Shown piece after piece: positions 36,433 to 44,940 of a DNA stretch of 64,000 nt. The DNA is taken from positions 682,001 to 746,000 of the forward strand of contig NZ_JAIOTY010000001.1 of assembly GCF_019931275.1 (NCBI RefSeq), in the 5' to 3' direction. Under the pieces are notes generated by a model that did no database searches, had not been told where the DNA came from, and saw nothing but the letters and a program-made list of their open reading frames with translations. Position numbers and translations under genes: made by a program. Position 1 is the first letter of the stretch. Every line of letters begins with the position of its first letter. The stretch comes from Nitratidesulfovibrio sp. SRB-5 (GTDB lineage: Bacteria > Desulfobacterota > Desulfovibrionia > Desulfovibrionales > Desulfovibrionaceae).

Positions 36433-37632
36433 CTACAGCCGGAATTCGCCGTCCTCGTAGATCACCACGCGTATGCCCCCCGGCGTGACGGCGGTGACCT
36501 TGCGCGGGGTGGTGGCCACCAGATCCCAGTGCAGACTGGAACTGTTGAAACCAAGGTCGCGCCGGGCATCGGCGGTCAGTTCGTCGGACGGGCCGGAAAA
36601 GGTGTTGGCGTACGACTGGCCCAGGGCCACGTGCATGGAGCCGTGCGGGCCGCCGTGGTTTTCGTCGTACAGGGTGTTGGCCATGAACCGGGTGATGCGC
36701 GAGAAGCGCCGGTCCACCAGGGCGAATTCGCCCAGCATGGCCGCGCCGGGGTCGCTGTTCAGCTGCCCGGTGGCAAAGCCTTCGCCCTGTTCGGCATCCA
36801 GCCGCACCACCCGGCCCTGCCGGAATTCCAGCCGCACCCCCTGCACGATGTTGCCGGAACGGAACGACGGCAGGTCGGCGGTGTACACCCCCTCCACGCT
36901 GCGCCAGTCGGGCGAGACATACAGTTCGAAGCTGGGGATGTTGCGACCGGTCACTCCGGCCCAGCGGCGCATGCGCCCCACGCGCAGGCGCAGGTCGGTG
37001 CCGTCGGCCTCCACGTGCAGGGTGGCGTCGCCCAGTTCGTCCAGTTTCGTGCGGATGCTCTCGGCCTGCCTGGCCACGCGGGCCCAGGTGGAGGCGGGGT
37101 CCGCCTCGCCCAGCAGGCAGGCCCGGCTCACCTCGTCGGCGTAATCGTCCAGCGAAAGCCCGGCCTGCCCGGCCAGGGCCGCCGTGGGCCAGATGCACAG
37201 GGTCCAGCCGTAGGCGCCCATGTCCTCGCGCAGGTGGGCAATGTCCTGCAACGGGCGGCGGGCGGCCTGGGCCATGGCGATGCGCTCCGGCTCTATGGAG
37301 GCGAGATGGGTGAGCGATTCCGGCGCGATGATGGTGATGCACCCGCCAAGGTGGCTGTACAGGTCGCGTTCGCCGGGGATCAGCGTGGTCAGGCGCTTGT
37401 TGTTGGCCTTGGCGTAAAGGTCGTGTTCCATGCGCGGGGTGGGCTGCATGCGCGGCACGGGAATCATGCCCATGTCGTGCAGCCTGCCGCACAACTCCTC
37501 GGCCAGTGGCAGGCCCGGCAGGTCGAAACGCACCAGCACGATGTCGCTCTTGCGCAGCGGCGCGCGCCGACCGCGCGCCAGGCCCCACAGCATGACGTCG
37601 GCATATTTTCCCAGGGTTTCGGCATCGTACAT
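36433..37632 (-). CDS. M29-family aminopeptidase
   Basis: A 399-residue thermophilic-type (aminopeptidase T/AmpS) metallopeptidase. The conserved metal-binding part is in the C-terminal half: VRLEFRQGRVV, a FMANTLYDENHGGPHGSMHVALGQSY stretch and SSSLHWDLV, which give the Glu, His and Asp ligands for two divalent ions. The start at 37632 has AGGAG six bases ahead. It removes N-terminal residues from peptides in the cytosol. No partner gene is implied by the context. Confidence 0.88.
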   Translation of the reverse strand: MYDAETLGKYADVMLWGLARGRRAPLRKSDIVLVRFDLPGLPLAEELCGRLHDMGMIPVPRMQPTPRMEHDLYAKANNKRLTTLIPGERDLYSHLGGCITIIAPESLTHLASIEPERIAMAQAARRPLQDIAHLREDMGAYGWTLCIWPTAALAGQAGLSLDDYADEVSRACLLGEADPASTWARVARQAESIRTKLDELGDATLHVEADGTDLRLRVGRMRRWAGVTGRNIPSFELYVSPDWRSVEGVYTADLPSFRSGNIVQGVRLEFRQGRVVRLDAEQGEGFATGQLNSDPGAAMLGEFALVDRRFSRITRFMANTLYDENHGGPHGSMHVALGQSYANTFSGPSDELTADARRDLGFNSSSLHWDLVATTPRKVTAVTPGGIRVVIYEDGEFRL

Positions 37633-37690
37633 GGGCAGCTCCTGTGGGTGCGCGGTGCGCAAAGGCGCAGCCGTGGCGGCGAAGTTATCA

Positions 37691-37718
37691 TTGCCGGGGC
37701 ATCAATCGATGCTAGGGT
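37691..37718 (+). promoter_or_regulatory. Weak promoter ahead of the structured RNA candidate
   Basis: TTGCCG (37691-37696), a 16-base spacer and TAGGGT (37713-37718) read as a weak sigma-70 promoter on the plus strand, diverging from the M29 gene. It would start transcription close to the first hairpin of the candidate RNA. Confidence 0.35.
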
Positions 37719-37918
37719 GGAAGCGTGGTGCCCCGGAAACCCGTTTACGGTCTCCACGCCGCTTCCGCCCCGTACCCGCGTACGGGACACAGACCCGGAA
37801 GATACGTACGGCAGCATGCGTATCACCGAAGGAACGCGGCACGGGCAACCCGGCCACTCATCCTCCCCCTTGCAGCGTCGGCCGCGTTCCAGCCCCTCGG
37901 AGCGCGGCCGACCACTTT
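37719..37918 (+). ncRNA. Candidate structured RNA with four hairpins ending in a terminator
   Basis: Hairpin 1: GGAAG-CGTGG (37719-37728) with CCACG and CTTCC (37754-37766, three bases bulged). Hairpin 2: CCCGTAC (37769-37775) with GTACGGG (37780-37786), perfect. Hairpin 3: GATACGTA (37801-37808) with TGCGTATC (37817-37824). Hairpin 4: a 14-bp stem (37877-37890 with 37899-37912) followed by CACTTTTG, which looks like a Rho-independent terminator. No plus-strand protein gene reaches this terminator, and the frame through it has no coding character. I do not recognise a known RNA family. Confidence 0.5.
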
Positions 37919-38181
37919 TGTCGCGCCGCGGCGCGGGTGGCCGGCGGATGGCTGGCGGGTGGCCGGCGGATGGCCTGGGGGTGGGCAGGCGGGCCGCATC
38001 CGGCCTGTCAGACCCGGTGATCTCTCCGGCCCGGCGTGCCGGGGCCAGCGCCTTTGACAGCATACCCGTATCGGCGGGTTCGCGCCATCCGGGTTGCCGT
38101 CTGGGTTGCCATCCGGGTTGCCAGCGGGGGCGCTCTGCGTGTGCATCTTCCGGCTGACTGAAGTGACTGGCTTGCCGCGCC
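37919..38181. repeat. Low-complexity stretch with a 12-bp repeat
   Basis: GGTGGCCGGCGGATGGC-like units fill 37938-37985. GGGTTGCCxxxx occurs three times in a row at 38091-38126. No gene is visible between the RNA candidate and the end of the TPR gene. Confidence 0.55.
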
Positions 38182-39948
38182 TCAGGGCAGCGTGCGCGGG
38201 GCCGGGCTGTCGTCCGGCAACTCGTACAGGCTGGCTGCCCGTCCCGCATCGCGCCCCGTTTCGCCCGCTCCGCCCGTTTCGCCTGTTTCGCCTGTCCCGG
38301 CCGTTCCATTGGTCGCGGGGGGCGGCGTCATGGCGGATGGGAAATCGCGTGGGACATGCTCGTTGAACAGTGCGGCGTCCTGCGGAACGTTTAGGGTGGC
38401 CCCGGGCGCACCATCCGGCGTGGCATCGGGGGCAATCCCGACGGCGGTCACGGGCGCGGCGTCGGAACTGGTTCCGCTTGGCCCGGTGCCCCCGTTCTGC
38501 CGGTCCTGCCGATCCTGTCGGTCCTGCCCGTTGTGGCCGTTCTGCGCGCCGCCTCCGCTGGAGTCGCCGTCCGCGCGGGGTGCAATGGTCCCGCCCGGTG
38601 TCGGGCGGCATTGCCCGCGCCCGCGCGCCAGGCTCAGACCTTCGCAATCGCCCAGGGCGCAGGCCCGGTAAAAATCGTCGCACATGGGACCGGGTTCGCC
38701 GCGCACCTGCCATGCGGCCCCGCGCACCCGCCAGTTGGCGGCCACGTCGGGCCGCAGGCGGATGGCGGCAGAGGCGTCGGCCACGGCCAGGGCGGGCATC
38801 TGCAAGCGCAGGTGGCACACGGCGCGCGCGTGCAGGGCGCGGGCGAAGCCGGGCGACAGCTTCAGGGCGCGGTCCTGCGCCTCCATGGCGTCCTGCGGAC
38901 GGTCGAGCAGCAGCAGGGCCTCGCCCAGCGCGTTCCACAGCAGCGGGTTGCGCGTGTCCAGCGAGACGGCGCGGCGCATGTGGCGCAGCATGGCTTCCGG
39001 CGCAAGGCCCCAACCGCCCACGAAGGCGACCATGGTGGAGACGGCGGGGGATGGCTGGCCGTTGGCTGCCTGTCCATGCGTCAGGCCGCCTGTCTGGCTA
39101 TCTGTCTGGCCGCCTGTCAGGTCGGTTGTCCGGGCAACGGGCTTTCCGGACGCAGCGGCCCTGCCGTGTGCCTGTCCGCCCGTGCCGTCCGTCCCGTCCG
39201 CGTCGGCGGCAATGCCGGACAGGCAGGCACGGTACAGGTCCAGGGCCTCCAGAGAGCGGGCCAGCGCGCCCAGCCGCTGGGCAAAGGGGCTTTCGTCCTC
39301 GCCGCCGTGGCGGGCCACGTGGCGGGCGGTGGCCTGGGCCGCGTCCAGCGCCTCTTCGGTCAGGGCGGCCTCTCGGCGCAGCACCTCTTCGTGCAGTTCC
39401 AGCAGCGGGTCGTTGCGCAGCACGGCGCGGACGGCATCGGCGGTGGTTGGCAACGGGGCGGATGCCGCCGTGTCCGGCGTGCCGTTTCCGGCAGCGGCCT
39501 CGGGCCGGGGGGGATTGGCGGCGGGTTCCGCGTATGCGGGCGGGTCTGCCTGCACGGTCACGGCCACGCGGACCTCGGGGGGGTACCCTTCCACGGTGAC
39601 GGCGGTGACGCGGGTGGTCAGCACGGCGGACGTCACGGCCAGGCGGCGTTGCGGATCGTGCGCGGCCAGGGCGGCGAAGGATGCGGCGGAACCTTCCAGC
39701 AGTGCGGGCACGCCTTCGCGCAGCGCGGCCCGGCGCGCGGCGGAACGGGCGATGACGATGGCGGATTCCTTGCGCAGGCCGCCGCCGAAGGGCACCGTGA
39801 CGGTGCTGGCGGCGTGCGCGGTGGCGGCTGTCGCCAACAGGATGGCGATGCCGCAGAGCAGCGGGGCAAGCCCGGTGCGAAGGCGGGCGGAAGGGGGCGG
39901 AACCGGGCCCGTTGCAAGGCCCGGCGCCGCCCGTCCGGAGTGGCGCAT
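38182..39948 (-). CDS. Secreted TPR protein with low-complexity tail
   Basis: A 588-residue exported protein. The signal peptide's hydrophobic core is at about 27-45, ending at ATAHAAS. A strand-rich part (VTVPFGGGLRKESAIVIARSAARRAAL) follows. Two to three TPR units lie near 320-420 (NALGEALLLLDRPQDAMEAQDRALKLSPG). The C-terminal 150 residues are rich in Gly, Asp, Gln and Thr, with repeated DRQ and GETGE. Its ATG follows the stop of the upstream lipoprotein gene without a gap, so the two form a pair at the cell envelope. The function is not known. Confidence 0.78.
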   Translation of the reverse strand: MRHSGRAAPGLATGPVPPPSARLRTGLAPLLCGIAILLATAATAHAASTVTVPFGGGLRKESAIVIARSAARRAALREGVPALLEGSAASFAALAAHDPQRRLAVTSAVLTTRVTAVTVEGYPPEVRVAVTVQADPPAYAEPAANPPRPEAAAGNGTPDTAASAPLPTTADAVRAVLRNDPLLELHEEVLRREAALTEEALDAAQATARHVARHGGEDESPFAQRLGALARSLEALDLYRACLSGIAADADGTDGTGGQAHGRAAASGKPVARTTDLTGGQTDSQTGGLTHGQAANGQPSPAVSTMVAFVGGWGLAPEAMLRHMRRAVSLDTRNPLLWNALGEALLLLDRPQDAMEAQDRALKLSPGFARALHARAVCHLRLQMPALAVADASAAIRLRPDVAANWRVRGAAWQVRGEPGPMCDDFYRACALGDCEGLSLARGRGQCRPTPGGTIAPRADGDSSGGGAQNGHNGQDRQDRQDRQNGGTGPSGTSSDAAPVTAVGIAPDATPDGAPGATLNVPQDAALFNEHVPRDFPSAMTPPPATNGTAGTGETGETGGAGETGRDAGRAASLYELPDDSPAPRTLP

Positions 39949-40539
39949 CTACTTCTTCACGGTGGCCTGTATCTTGCGGGCCGCGGGTTGCAGCACGTCG
40001 CGCAGGGTTTCGGCCAGCAGCTTTTCGACCACGTCGGAAGCCGGGATGACCTGCTTGGACTGGCCGCCGGAAAGATGCTCGGTATACAGCACCTTGGTGT
40101 AGTCGGAAACGGAAACGGCCAGCTTCATGGAGGTGCTGAATTCGGTGGTCTTCAGTTCCTTCAGCCACACCTCGTTGACCACGCCGGTGACGATGTAGTC
40201 GGGGCCGCCAGCGCGGGCCTGTTCCTGCGTCAGGGCGAAGGACACCTGCAAGCCCTGGCGGGCCAGTTCGTCGGCCAGCGAGCGGCTGACCCAGTCGGAC
40301 ACGGTGGACGAGGCCACGAACGAGGTGCCGTCCTTGCGTTCACCCACCTGCACCAGCGGGCGCTTGTCCTCGAACATGACCACGGTCACGCGGGGGGCGG
40401 AAGGATCGGGCAGCACCGCGGCATCGGGCGGGGAGTAGAGCAGGCGGACCGAGTTGCCGGGGGCGCAGGCCGAAAGGGCCAGTGCGGCAAGAACCAGCAG
40501 CAGCGCGGCAAGGGTGCGCGAAATGTTGTTGCGAAGCAT
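39949..40539 (-). CDS. Outer-membrane-type lipoprotein
   Basis: A 196-residue lipoprotein. The lipobox LSAC places the acylated Cys at residue 25. The mature part resembles YajG-type lipoproteins in layout: PRVTVVMFEDKRP, SDWVSRSLADELARQGLQV, YIVTGVVNEVWL and a Lys-rich end, but no family is certain. GGAGG precedes the ATG. The next gene (the TPR protein) starts directly after its stop, which suggests joint action in envelope assembly or secretion. Confidence 0.78.
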   Translation of the reverse strand: MLRNNISRTLAALLLVLAALALSACAPGNSVRLLYSPPDAAVLPDPSAPRVTVVMFEDKRPLVQVGERKDGTSFVASSTVSDWVSRSLADELARQGLQVSFALTQEQARAGGPDYIVTGVVNEVWLKELKTTEFSTSMKLAVSVSDYTKVLYTEHLSGGQSKQVIPASDVVEKLLAETLRDVLQPAARKIQATVKK

Positions 40540-40603
40540 TGTTCCTCCTGTGCGCGAAGCGCGGTGCGCGGCGCATGCATGTTCGCCGCCGGGGCGGCGG
40601 GTG

Positions 40604-41074
40604 TTACAGCGGGGCCAGTGGCAGGTAGAGGCGGGTCAGCAGCTCGTCTTCGGGCGTGGCGCCGGGATCGTTGAGATAGGCCTCCATGCGGGGTGCGCCC
40701 AGTGGGGTGCGCCCGCTGGCGGGCAGCCATTCCCAGTACAGCGCCGACCACGACCACGGCAGGGTGGCGTAGGGGCCCTTGTGCACGGCCACGGCGTATT
40801 CCCGCGCGCGGATGACCCGCACGATGACGTAGTCGTCCGGCTCGAAGTCTTCGGGCACGGTGACCATGGCGTCGTAGCGGATGCGCTCCGGCGGGGTGAT
40901 TTCCGGGTCGTCGTGGCACAGCCCCAGGAACATGGTGGAGGCGCTGGTCACTTGCCGCCGTGCGATCCACGGCGTGAGCAGCTTCCACGCCTTCGGCCCC
41001 GATTCGGCATAGGGGCCGAGCACGCGGATGCCGGCCACGCGAAGTTCTGGCAGGCGTTCGATGCGCACTTCCAT
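40604..41074 (-). CDS. GyrI-like (effector-binding) domain protein
   Basis: A 156-residue single-domain protein of the GyrI/AraC-effector-binding fold. Typical pieces are VRIERLPELRVAGIRVLGPY at the start, RYDAMVTVPEDFEP in the middle and VAVHKGPYATLPWSWSALYWEWLPASG near residues 95-125. It lacks the DNA-binding part of AraC-type regulators. Stand-alone members bind small hydrophobic or cationic compounds. I take the ATG at 41074; its ribosome-binding site is weak. Confidence 0.8.
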   Translation of the reverse strand: MEVRIERLPELRVAGIRVLGPYAESGPKAWKLLTPWIARRQVTSASTMFLGLCHDDPEITPPERIRYDAMVTVPEDFEPDDYVIVRVIRAREYAVAVHKGPYATLPWSWSALYWEWLPASGRTPLGAPRMEAYLNDPGATPEDELLTRLYLPLAPL

Positions 41075-41282
41075 GTGACCTGCGTCCCCCTGTTTCTCTC
41101 TTGCCTGTGGGGGCTCTATAGCGCAAGCGGGGCCGAAATCAAAGGGTTGCGGAGCGCGTTTTGCCGTTGTTGCGGCGTGCCCCGGCACTGCGCTGGCGGC
41201 GGGACGGTTCGGCACGGCATGCCCGGAGGGGGGCTTTTGGGTGACGAATCAAGCAACGACGCGCCTTCGTGGGCGCAAACGG

Positions 41283-41310
41283 TTGACAAGGGGGCCAACC
41301 TCTGTAAAAG
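41283..41310 (+). promoter_or_regulatory. Promoter of the HU gene
   Basis: TTGACA (41283-41288), a 16-base spacer and TAAAAG (41305-41310), with TG just before the -10 element. It lies about 80 bases upstream of the HU start. Nothing else was found in the 41075-41388 gap. Confidence 0.6.
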
Positions 41311-41388
41311 CTGCGCCCTTGCACCACGTGCATGCAATACCGCGCCGCCGGAGCGCGCGCGGAACGAAACCCCCATATGGAGATACCG

Positions 41389-41664
41389 ATGACCAAAGCT
41401 GAACTGGTTGAAAAGATCCGCGCCAAGGCCGGTCTTGCCTCCAAGGTCCAGGCCGAAGGCGCCCTTGACGCCACCATCGCCGTGCTCGCCGACGCCCTGG
41501 CCGCTGGCGAATCCGTGACCTTCACCGGCTTCGGCAGCTTCAAGGTGACCGAACGCGCCGCGCGCAAGGGCCGCAACCCCCGCACCGGCGAAGAAATCAC
41601 CATTCCTTCCGGCAAGGTGGTGAAGTTCACCCCCGGCAAGCTGCTGAAGGATTCCGTGAAGTAG
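41389..41664 (+). CDS. hup: HU family DNA-binding protein
   Basis: A 91-residue nucleoid protein. It begins MTKAELVEKIRAKAGL, and the dimer core is followed by the DNA-embracing arm GRNPRTGEEITIPSGKVVKF, where the intercalating proline follows RN. The length and layout are those of HU, not of the IHF subunits. GGAG lies five bases before the ATG. A strong promoter and a strong terminator frame the gene, so it is transcribed alone and highly. It bends and compacts DNA. Confidence 0.95.
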   Translation: MTKAELVEKIRAKAGLASKVQAEGALDATIAVLADALAAGESVTFTGFGSFKVTERAARKGRNPRTGEEITIPSGKVVKFTPGKLLKDSVK

Positions 41665-41689
41665 GCAGCCCACGGGCCGCAGATTTCCG

Positions 41690-41738
41690 CGCCCCGCGTC
41701 TCCGGCAAGGAGACGCGGGGCGTTTTGCGTTTTTTTTG
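41690..41738 (+). terminator. Rho-independent terminator of the HU gene
   Basis: CGCCCCGCGTCTCC pairs perfectly with GGAGACGCGGGGCG around a five-base loop. TTTTGCG and a run of eight or so T follow. Confidence 0.92.
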
Positions 41739-41821
41739 GGGGGGGTGGAGAGTACGCCGAAGGGCGCGGGGGAAAGGGGGCACCCTTCCGGGATCCGGCC
41801 CCGCCGTCTTCGTTCGCCTGT

Positions 41822-42229
41822 CTATTTCGCGGCCTTGCCGGGGCGCGGGGGCAGGGCCTCGGGCAGGGTTCCCGCCTTGCGGTGGGGCGTCCAGGCGAAC
41901 CAGTCGCGCCGGGCGGCGGGCAGATGCGGGTCACGGGCCTGGGCCACGGCGCAGGCGAACACATCGAGCACGCACGGATCGTGGCGCTGCCCGGTGACCG
42001 CGCACAGCCGGTCGTACAGTTCCTGCGGGTCTGCCGCCGCAAGTTCGGCCAGGGTGTGCACGCCCAGCAGGTCAAGGTCGCGCCGGGTTGCCGGTCCCAC
42101 GGAACGCAACCCGGCAAAAGGATGCCCGGGGCGCGATGCGGGGCGGTTGCCGACCTTGCCCGTTCCTTTCGGCCTTGTGGCTCCGTGGTCGTCCTGCACG
42201 GCTTCCTTCCTGCGCCCGCTGTCGTTCAT
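41822..42229 (-). CDS. Helix-hairpin-helix (Cdd1-like) protein
   Basis: A 135-residue protein. Residues about 35-95 (LRSVGPATRRDLDLLGVHTLAELAAADPQELYDRLCAVTGQRHDPCVLDVF) match the Cdd1 or pathogenicity-locus family, which carries a helix-hairpin-helix motif as found in DNA-binding proteins. The function of the family is not established. Its ATG overlaps the glycerate kinase stop (ATGA), so the two genes are co-translated. Confidence 0.78.
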   Translation of the reverse strand: MNDSGRRKEAVQDDHGATRPKGTGKVGNRPASRPGHPFAGLRSVGPATRRDLDLLGVHTLAELAAADPQELYDRLCAVTGQRHDPCVLDVFACAVAQARDPHLPAARRDWFAWTPHRKAGTLPEALPPRPGKAAK

Positions 42230-43584
42230 GCGGCGGGCTTGCCCTTGGGCGCGTCCACCAGCAGCACGGCCAGGTCCATGACGTTGGTCAGGGTGGGGCC
42301 GGTACGCAGCAGGTGTCCGGTGCGGTCCAGGAAATGGTAGGCGTCGTTGTCGGCAAGGTGTCCGTGGGCGTCCACCCCGCATTGGCGGGCAACGCACAGG
42401 GTGCTGCCCGATGCGTAGCCCCCGGCGGCGTCGGTGGGGCCGTCGGTGCCGTCGGTGCCCGCGCAGAGCATGGCGATGTGCTGGCAGTCGGCCAGTTCGT
42501 CCATGCGGATGGCGGCGGCCAGGGCCATTTCCTGGTTGCGCCCGCCAAGCCCCCCGCCGGTGATGGTGACGGTGGTTTCGCCGCCCGCCAGCAGGCAGAA
42601 CGGCCCTTCCGGGTGGGGCAGCCCTTCGGCGGCGCTGGCTGCTTCCTCCACCAGTTCGCGGGCGCGCACGCGCGCCTCGCCGGTCATGGTGTCGGTAAGG
42701 ATGCGCGGGCGGTAGCCGTGCGCGGCGGCTGCTTCCGCCGCCGCTTCCAGCGCCAGCCGGTTGCTGGCCACGATGCAGTTCTGCACCGCGCCGAACACCG
42801 GGTCGCCGGGCTTGGGCGTTTCCGCCGCCATGCCGCGCAGGCCCGCCGTCAGCCGTTCGACGACCGGCCCCGGCAGCCTGTGCAGAATGCCGAACCTGTC
42901 GGCGATGGATTTGCAGTCGGCATAGGTGGACACGTCGGGCGAGGTGGGGCCGGAGGCGATGACGTCAAGGTCGTCGCCCACCACGTCGGAGATGATCAGC
43001 GAAACCACCCGCGCCGGGGCCGCCGCGCGGGCCAGGTTGCCCCCGCCGAAGGCGGACAGGTGTTTGCGCAGGGCGTTGATCTCGTGGATGGTGGCCCCGC
43101 ATTCCAGCAGCAGCGTGGTGGCGGCGCGCATGTCGTCCAGGGTGATGCCCGGTTGCAGCGCCGGGGTGAGCGCGCTGGCCCCGCCGGTAAGGGCGCACAG
43201 CACGAGGTCGCGCGGGCCCGCCGTGCGCACCAGGTCCAGGATTTCGTTGGCGGCGCGCTCCCCGGCGGCGTCGGGCACGGGGTGGGCGGCCTCGCGCAGG
43301 GCGATGCGCTTCAGCGGTGCGGTGTGCCCGTACTTCACCACCACCACGCCGTCGTGCACCCGGTCGCCCAGGATGTCCTCCAGCGCGGCGGCCATGGGGG
43401 CCGCGCCCTTGCCCGCGCCCACCACGTAGACCCGCTCGTGGGCCGAAAGGTCGTAGTCGCGCCCCGCGATGTGCAGGATGTTGCCGTTGCGGCGCACGTG
43501 GCGGTGCACGGCGCGGTCGGGGGCCACGGCGTCTAGGGCGCGGGACAGGATATGGTCGAGGACGGCGCGCTGTTCGGGGGTCAT
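42226..43584 (-). CDS. Glycerate 2-kinase (GckA/TtuD type)
   Basis: A 452-residue enzyme of the MOFRL family that phosphorylates D-glycerate with ATP. The N-terminal Rossmann-like part has VYVVGAGKGAAPMA, then GGASALTP, SAFGGGNLA and SDVVGDDLDVIASGPT. The C-terminal MOFRL domain has LLAGGETTVTITGGGLGGRNQEMAL and CAGTDGTDGPTDAAGGYA. GGAG lies some bases before the ATG. It links serine/glyoxylate or hydroxypyruvate routes with glycolysis. Confidence 0.93.
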   Translation of the reverse strand: MTPEQRAVLDHILSRALDAVAPDRAVHRHVRRNGNILHIAGRDYDLSAHERVYVVGAGKGAAPMAAALEDILGDRVHDGVVVVKYGHTAPLKRIALREAAHPVPDAAGERAANEILDLVRTAGPRDLVLCALTGGASALTPALQPGITLDDMRAATTLLLECGATIHEINALRKHLSAFGGGNLARAAAPARVVSLIISDVVGDDLDVIASGPTSPDVSTYADCKSIADRFGILHRLPGPVVERLTAGLRGMAAETPKPGDPVFGAVQNCIVASNRLALEAAAEAAAAHGYRPRILTDTMTGEARVRARELVEEAASAAEGLPHPEGPFCLLAGGETTVTITGGGLGGRNQEMALAAAIRMDELADCQHIAMLCAGTDGTDGPTDAAGGYASGSTLCVARQCGVDAHGHLADNDAYHFLDRTGHLLRTGPTLTNVMDLAVLLVDAPKGKPAA

Positions 43585-43844
43585 GCGGCGATCTCCTGGC
43601 GTCGTTGCGGGGACGTGTTGGGGGTGTGCGGGGCGCGGCGCCCGGTCATGGGCTTTCGGTCCGGGGTATCCGGCGCAGGGGGGCCGCCCGCGTGGCGTTT
43701 CCGGTTCCGCCGGTTTGGGGCGGGCACGGTCGGGGCGGAGGGGCCGCGTGACGCATGGTAGGTGGGCGCAATGCCCGTGGTCAAGAGGAACGCTTCGTCC
43801 GGCGGCAGTCCTCCCGCAGGGCGCCCGAAGGATGCTGGGCCCCG

Positions 43845-43873
43845 GTGACAGCGCGCCCGTCGCGTGCTATATT
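43845..43873 (+). promoter_or_regulatory. Promoter of the BON lipoprotein gene
   Basis: GTGACA (43845-43850), a 17-base spacer and TATATT (43868-43873), with TG one base upstream of the -10 element. It is close to the sigma-70 consensus. It lies about 97 bases before the ATG. The rest of the 43585-43969 gap shows no gene. Confidence 0.7.
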
Positions 43874-43969
43874 TCACCATGAATCCCCGCGTCCGCGCCG
43901 CGCCTTTCCGGCATTGGGGCAGCGCGCCAGGGGGGCAACCAACCGAAGAACACAACGCAGGAGACAGCC

Positions 43970-44524
43970 ATGAAACGCCGTATCCTTTCCGCCGTCGTTC
44001 CGGTGCTGCTGCTGGCGGCCTCGGTGCTTGCGCTTTCCGGCCTTGGCGGCTGTGCCGTCTATTCCGTGCCGCAGGACGAACGCACCGTGGGCACCATGGT
44101 GGACGACAGCACCATCCGCTCTTCCATCAAGACCGACCTCATGCAGCGCGATGCTTCCGACGGCTACGCCGTGAAGGTGTACAGCTACGCCGGGCGGGTC
44201 TTTCTGGTGGGCGAGGTGCCGTCGTCGTTCCGCGACCCGGCGGTGGCCATCGCCCGCAAGGTCAAGGGCGTGCGCTCCGTGACCACCCACTGGTTCGACC
44301 CGGGCACCGGCCACACCGCCGACGACCTGGCCGTGGCCACCAAGGTGCGCACCAACCTCATTGCCGAGAAGGCCCTCAGTTCCACCCAGATCGACCTTGA
44401 AGTGTACGGCGGCCAGGTGGTGCTGCTGGGCATGGTGCGCGCGCAGGCCGACGTGGACCGCGCCGTCATGGTGGCACGCGCCGTGAGCGGCGTGCGTTCG
44501 GTGAAGTCGTACCTGATCCCGTAG
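43970..44524 (+). CDS. BON-domain lipoprotein
   Basis: A 184-residue outer-membrane lipoprotein of the OsmY/DolP type. The lipobox GLGGC puts the acylated Cys at residue 28. Two BON domains follow: about 45-115 (IRSSIKTDLMQRDASDGYAVKVYSYAGRVFLVGEV) and about 118-184 (VRTNLIAEKALSSTQIDLEVYGGQVVLLGMV). BON domains bind phospholipid membranes and support outer-membrane integrity. CAGGAG precedes the ATG. The rubredoxin gene follows after 135 bases. Confidence 0.9.
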   Translation: MKRRILSAVVPVLLLAASVLALSGLGGCAVYSVPQDERTVGTMVDDSTIRSSIKTDLMQRDASDGYAVKVYSYAGRVFLVGEVPSSFRDPAVAIARKVKGVRSVTTHWFDPGTGHTADDLAVATKVRTNLIAEKALSSTQIDLEVYGGQVVLLGMVRAQADVDRAVMVARAVSGVRSVKSYLIP

Positions 44525-44659
44525 CAACTTCGGCGTGCCCGTCACATCCGGGCGCGCCTCATCCACCTTCACCATATTCTTCCGCATCCGCGCACGGGCC
44601 GTGCGCGACCGTATGCGGGGAAGGTCAAAACGGCGCCGACAGGGCGCAAGGAGACACCG

Positions 44660-44818
44660 ATGCAGAAATACAAGTGCCCCTGCGGCTATGTGTACGACCC
44701 TTCCGAAGGCGACCCCGAGCATGGCGTGGGCCCCGATACCCCCTTCGCCGACCTGCCCGAGGACTGGGTGTGTCCGTGGTGCGACGCGGAGAAGGAATAC
44801 TTCGAGCCCGTGCAATAG
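44660..44818 (+). CDS. Rubredoxin-like protein with a CxC first cysteine pair
   Basis: A 52-residue rubredoxin, too small to appear among longer frames. The text [15 protein letters not shown] and [19 protein letters not shown] gives the two knuckles that hold one iron. The first pair is Cys-Pro-Cys-Gly (one residue between, residues 6 and 8) rather than the usual CxxCG. The second is CPWCD, where the usual Gly is Asp. AAGGAG precedes the ATG. Rubredoxin-like Rdl proteins with altered spacing are known in sulfate reducers. It is an electron carrier, probably for oxygen-stress enzymes, although none is adjacent. Such a site may have altered redox or iron-binding properties. Confidence 0.88.
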   Translation: MQKYKCPCGYVYDPSEGDPEHGVGPDTPFADLPEDWVCPWCDAEKEYFEPVQ

Positions 44819-44850
44819 CCGCGCGGATCGATTCCGCAACGCAGGATGAC

Positions 44851-44886
44851 AATGCCCCCGGCGCAGGATGCTGCGTCGGGGGCGTT
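44851..44886 (+). terminator. Terminator after the rubredoxin gene
   Basis: A 16-bp stem, AATGCCCCCGGCGCAG with CTGCGTCGGGGGCGTT and two G-T pairs, closes a GATG loop. CGTCGTTT follows. Confidence 0.75.
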
Positions 44887-44940
44887 CGTCGTTTGGGGAA
44901 GGGAACGTGGGCGGAAGGAAGCGGCGTCCGGCCCGGCTGC

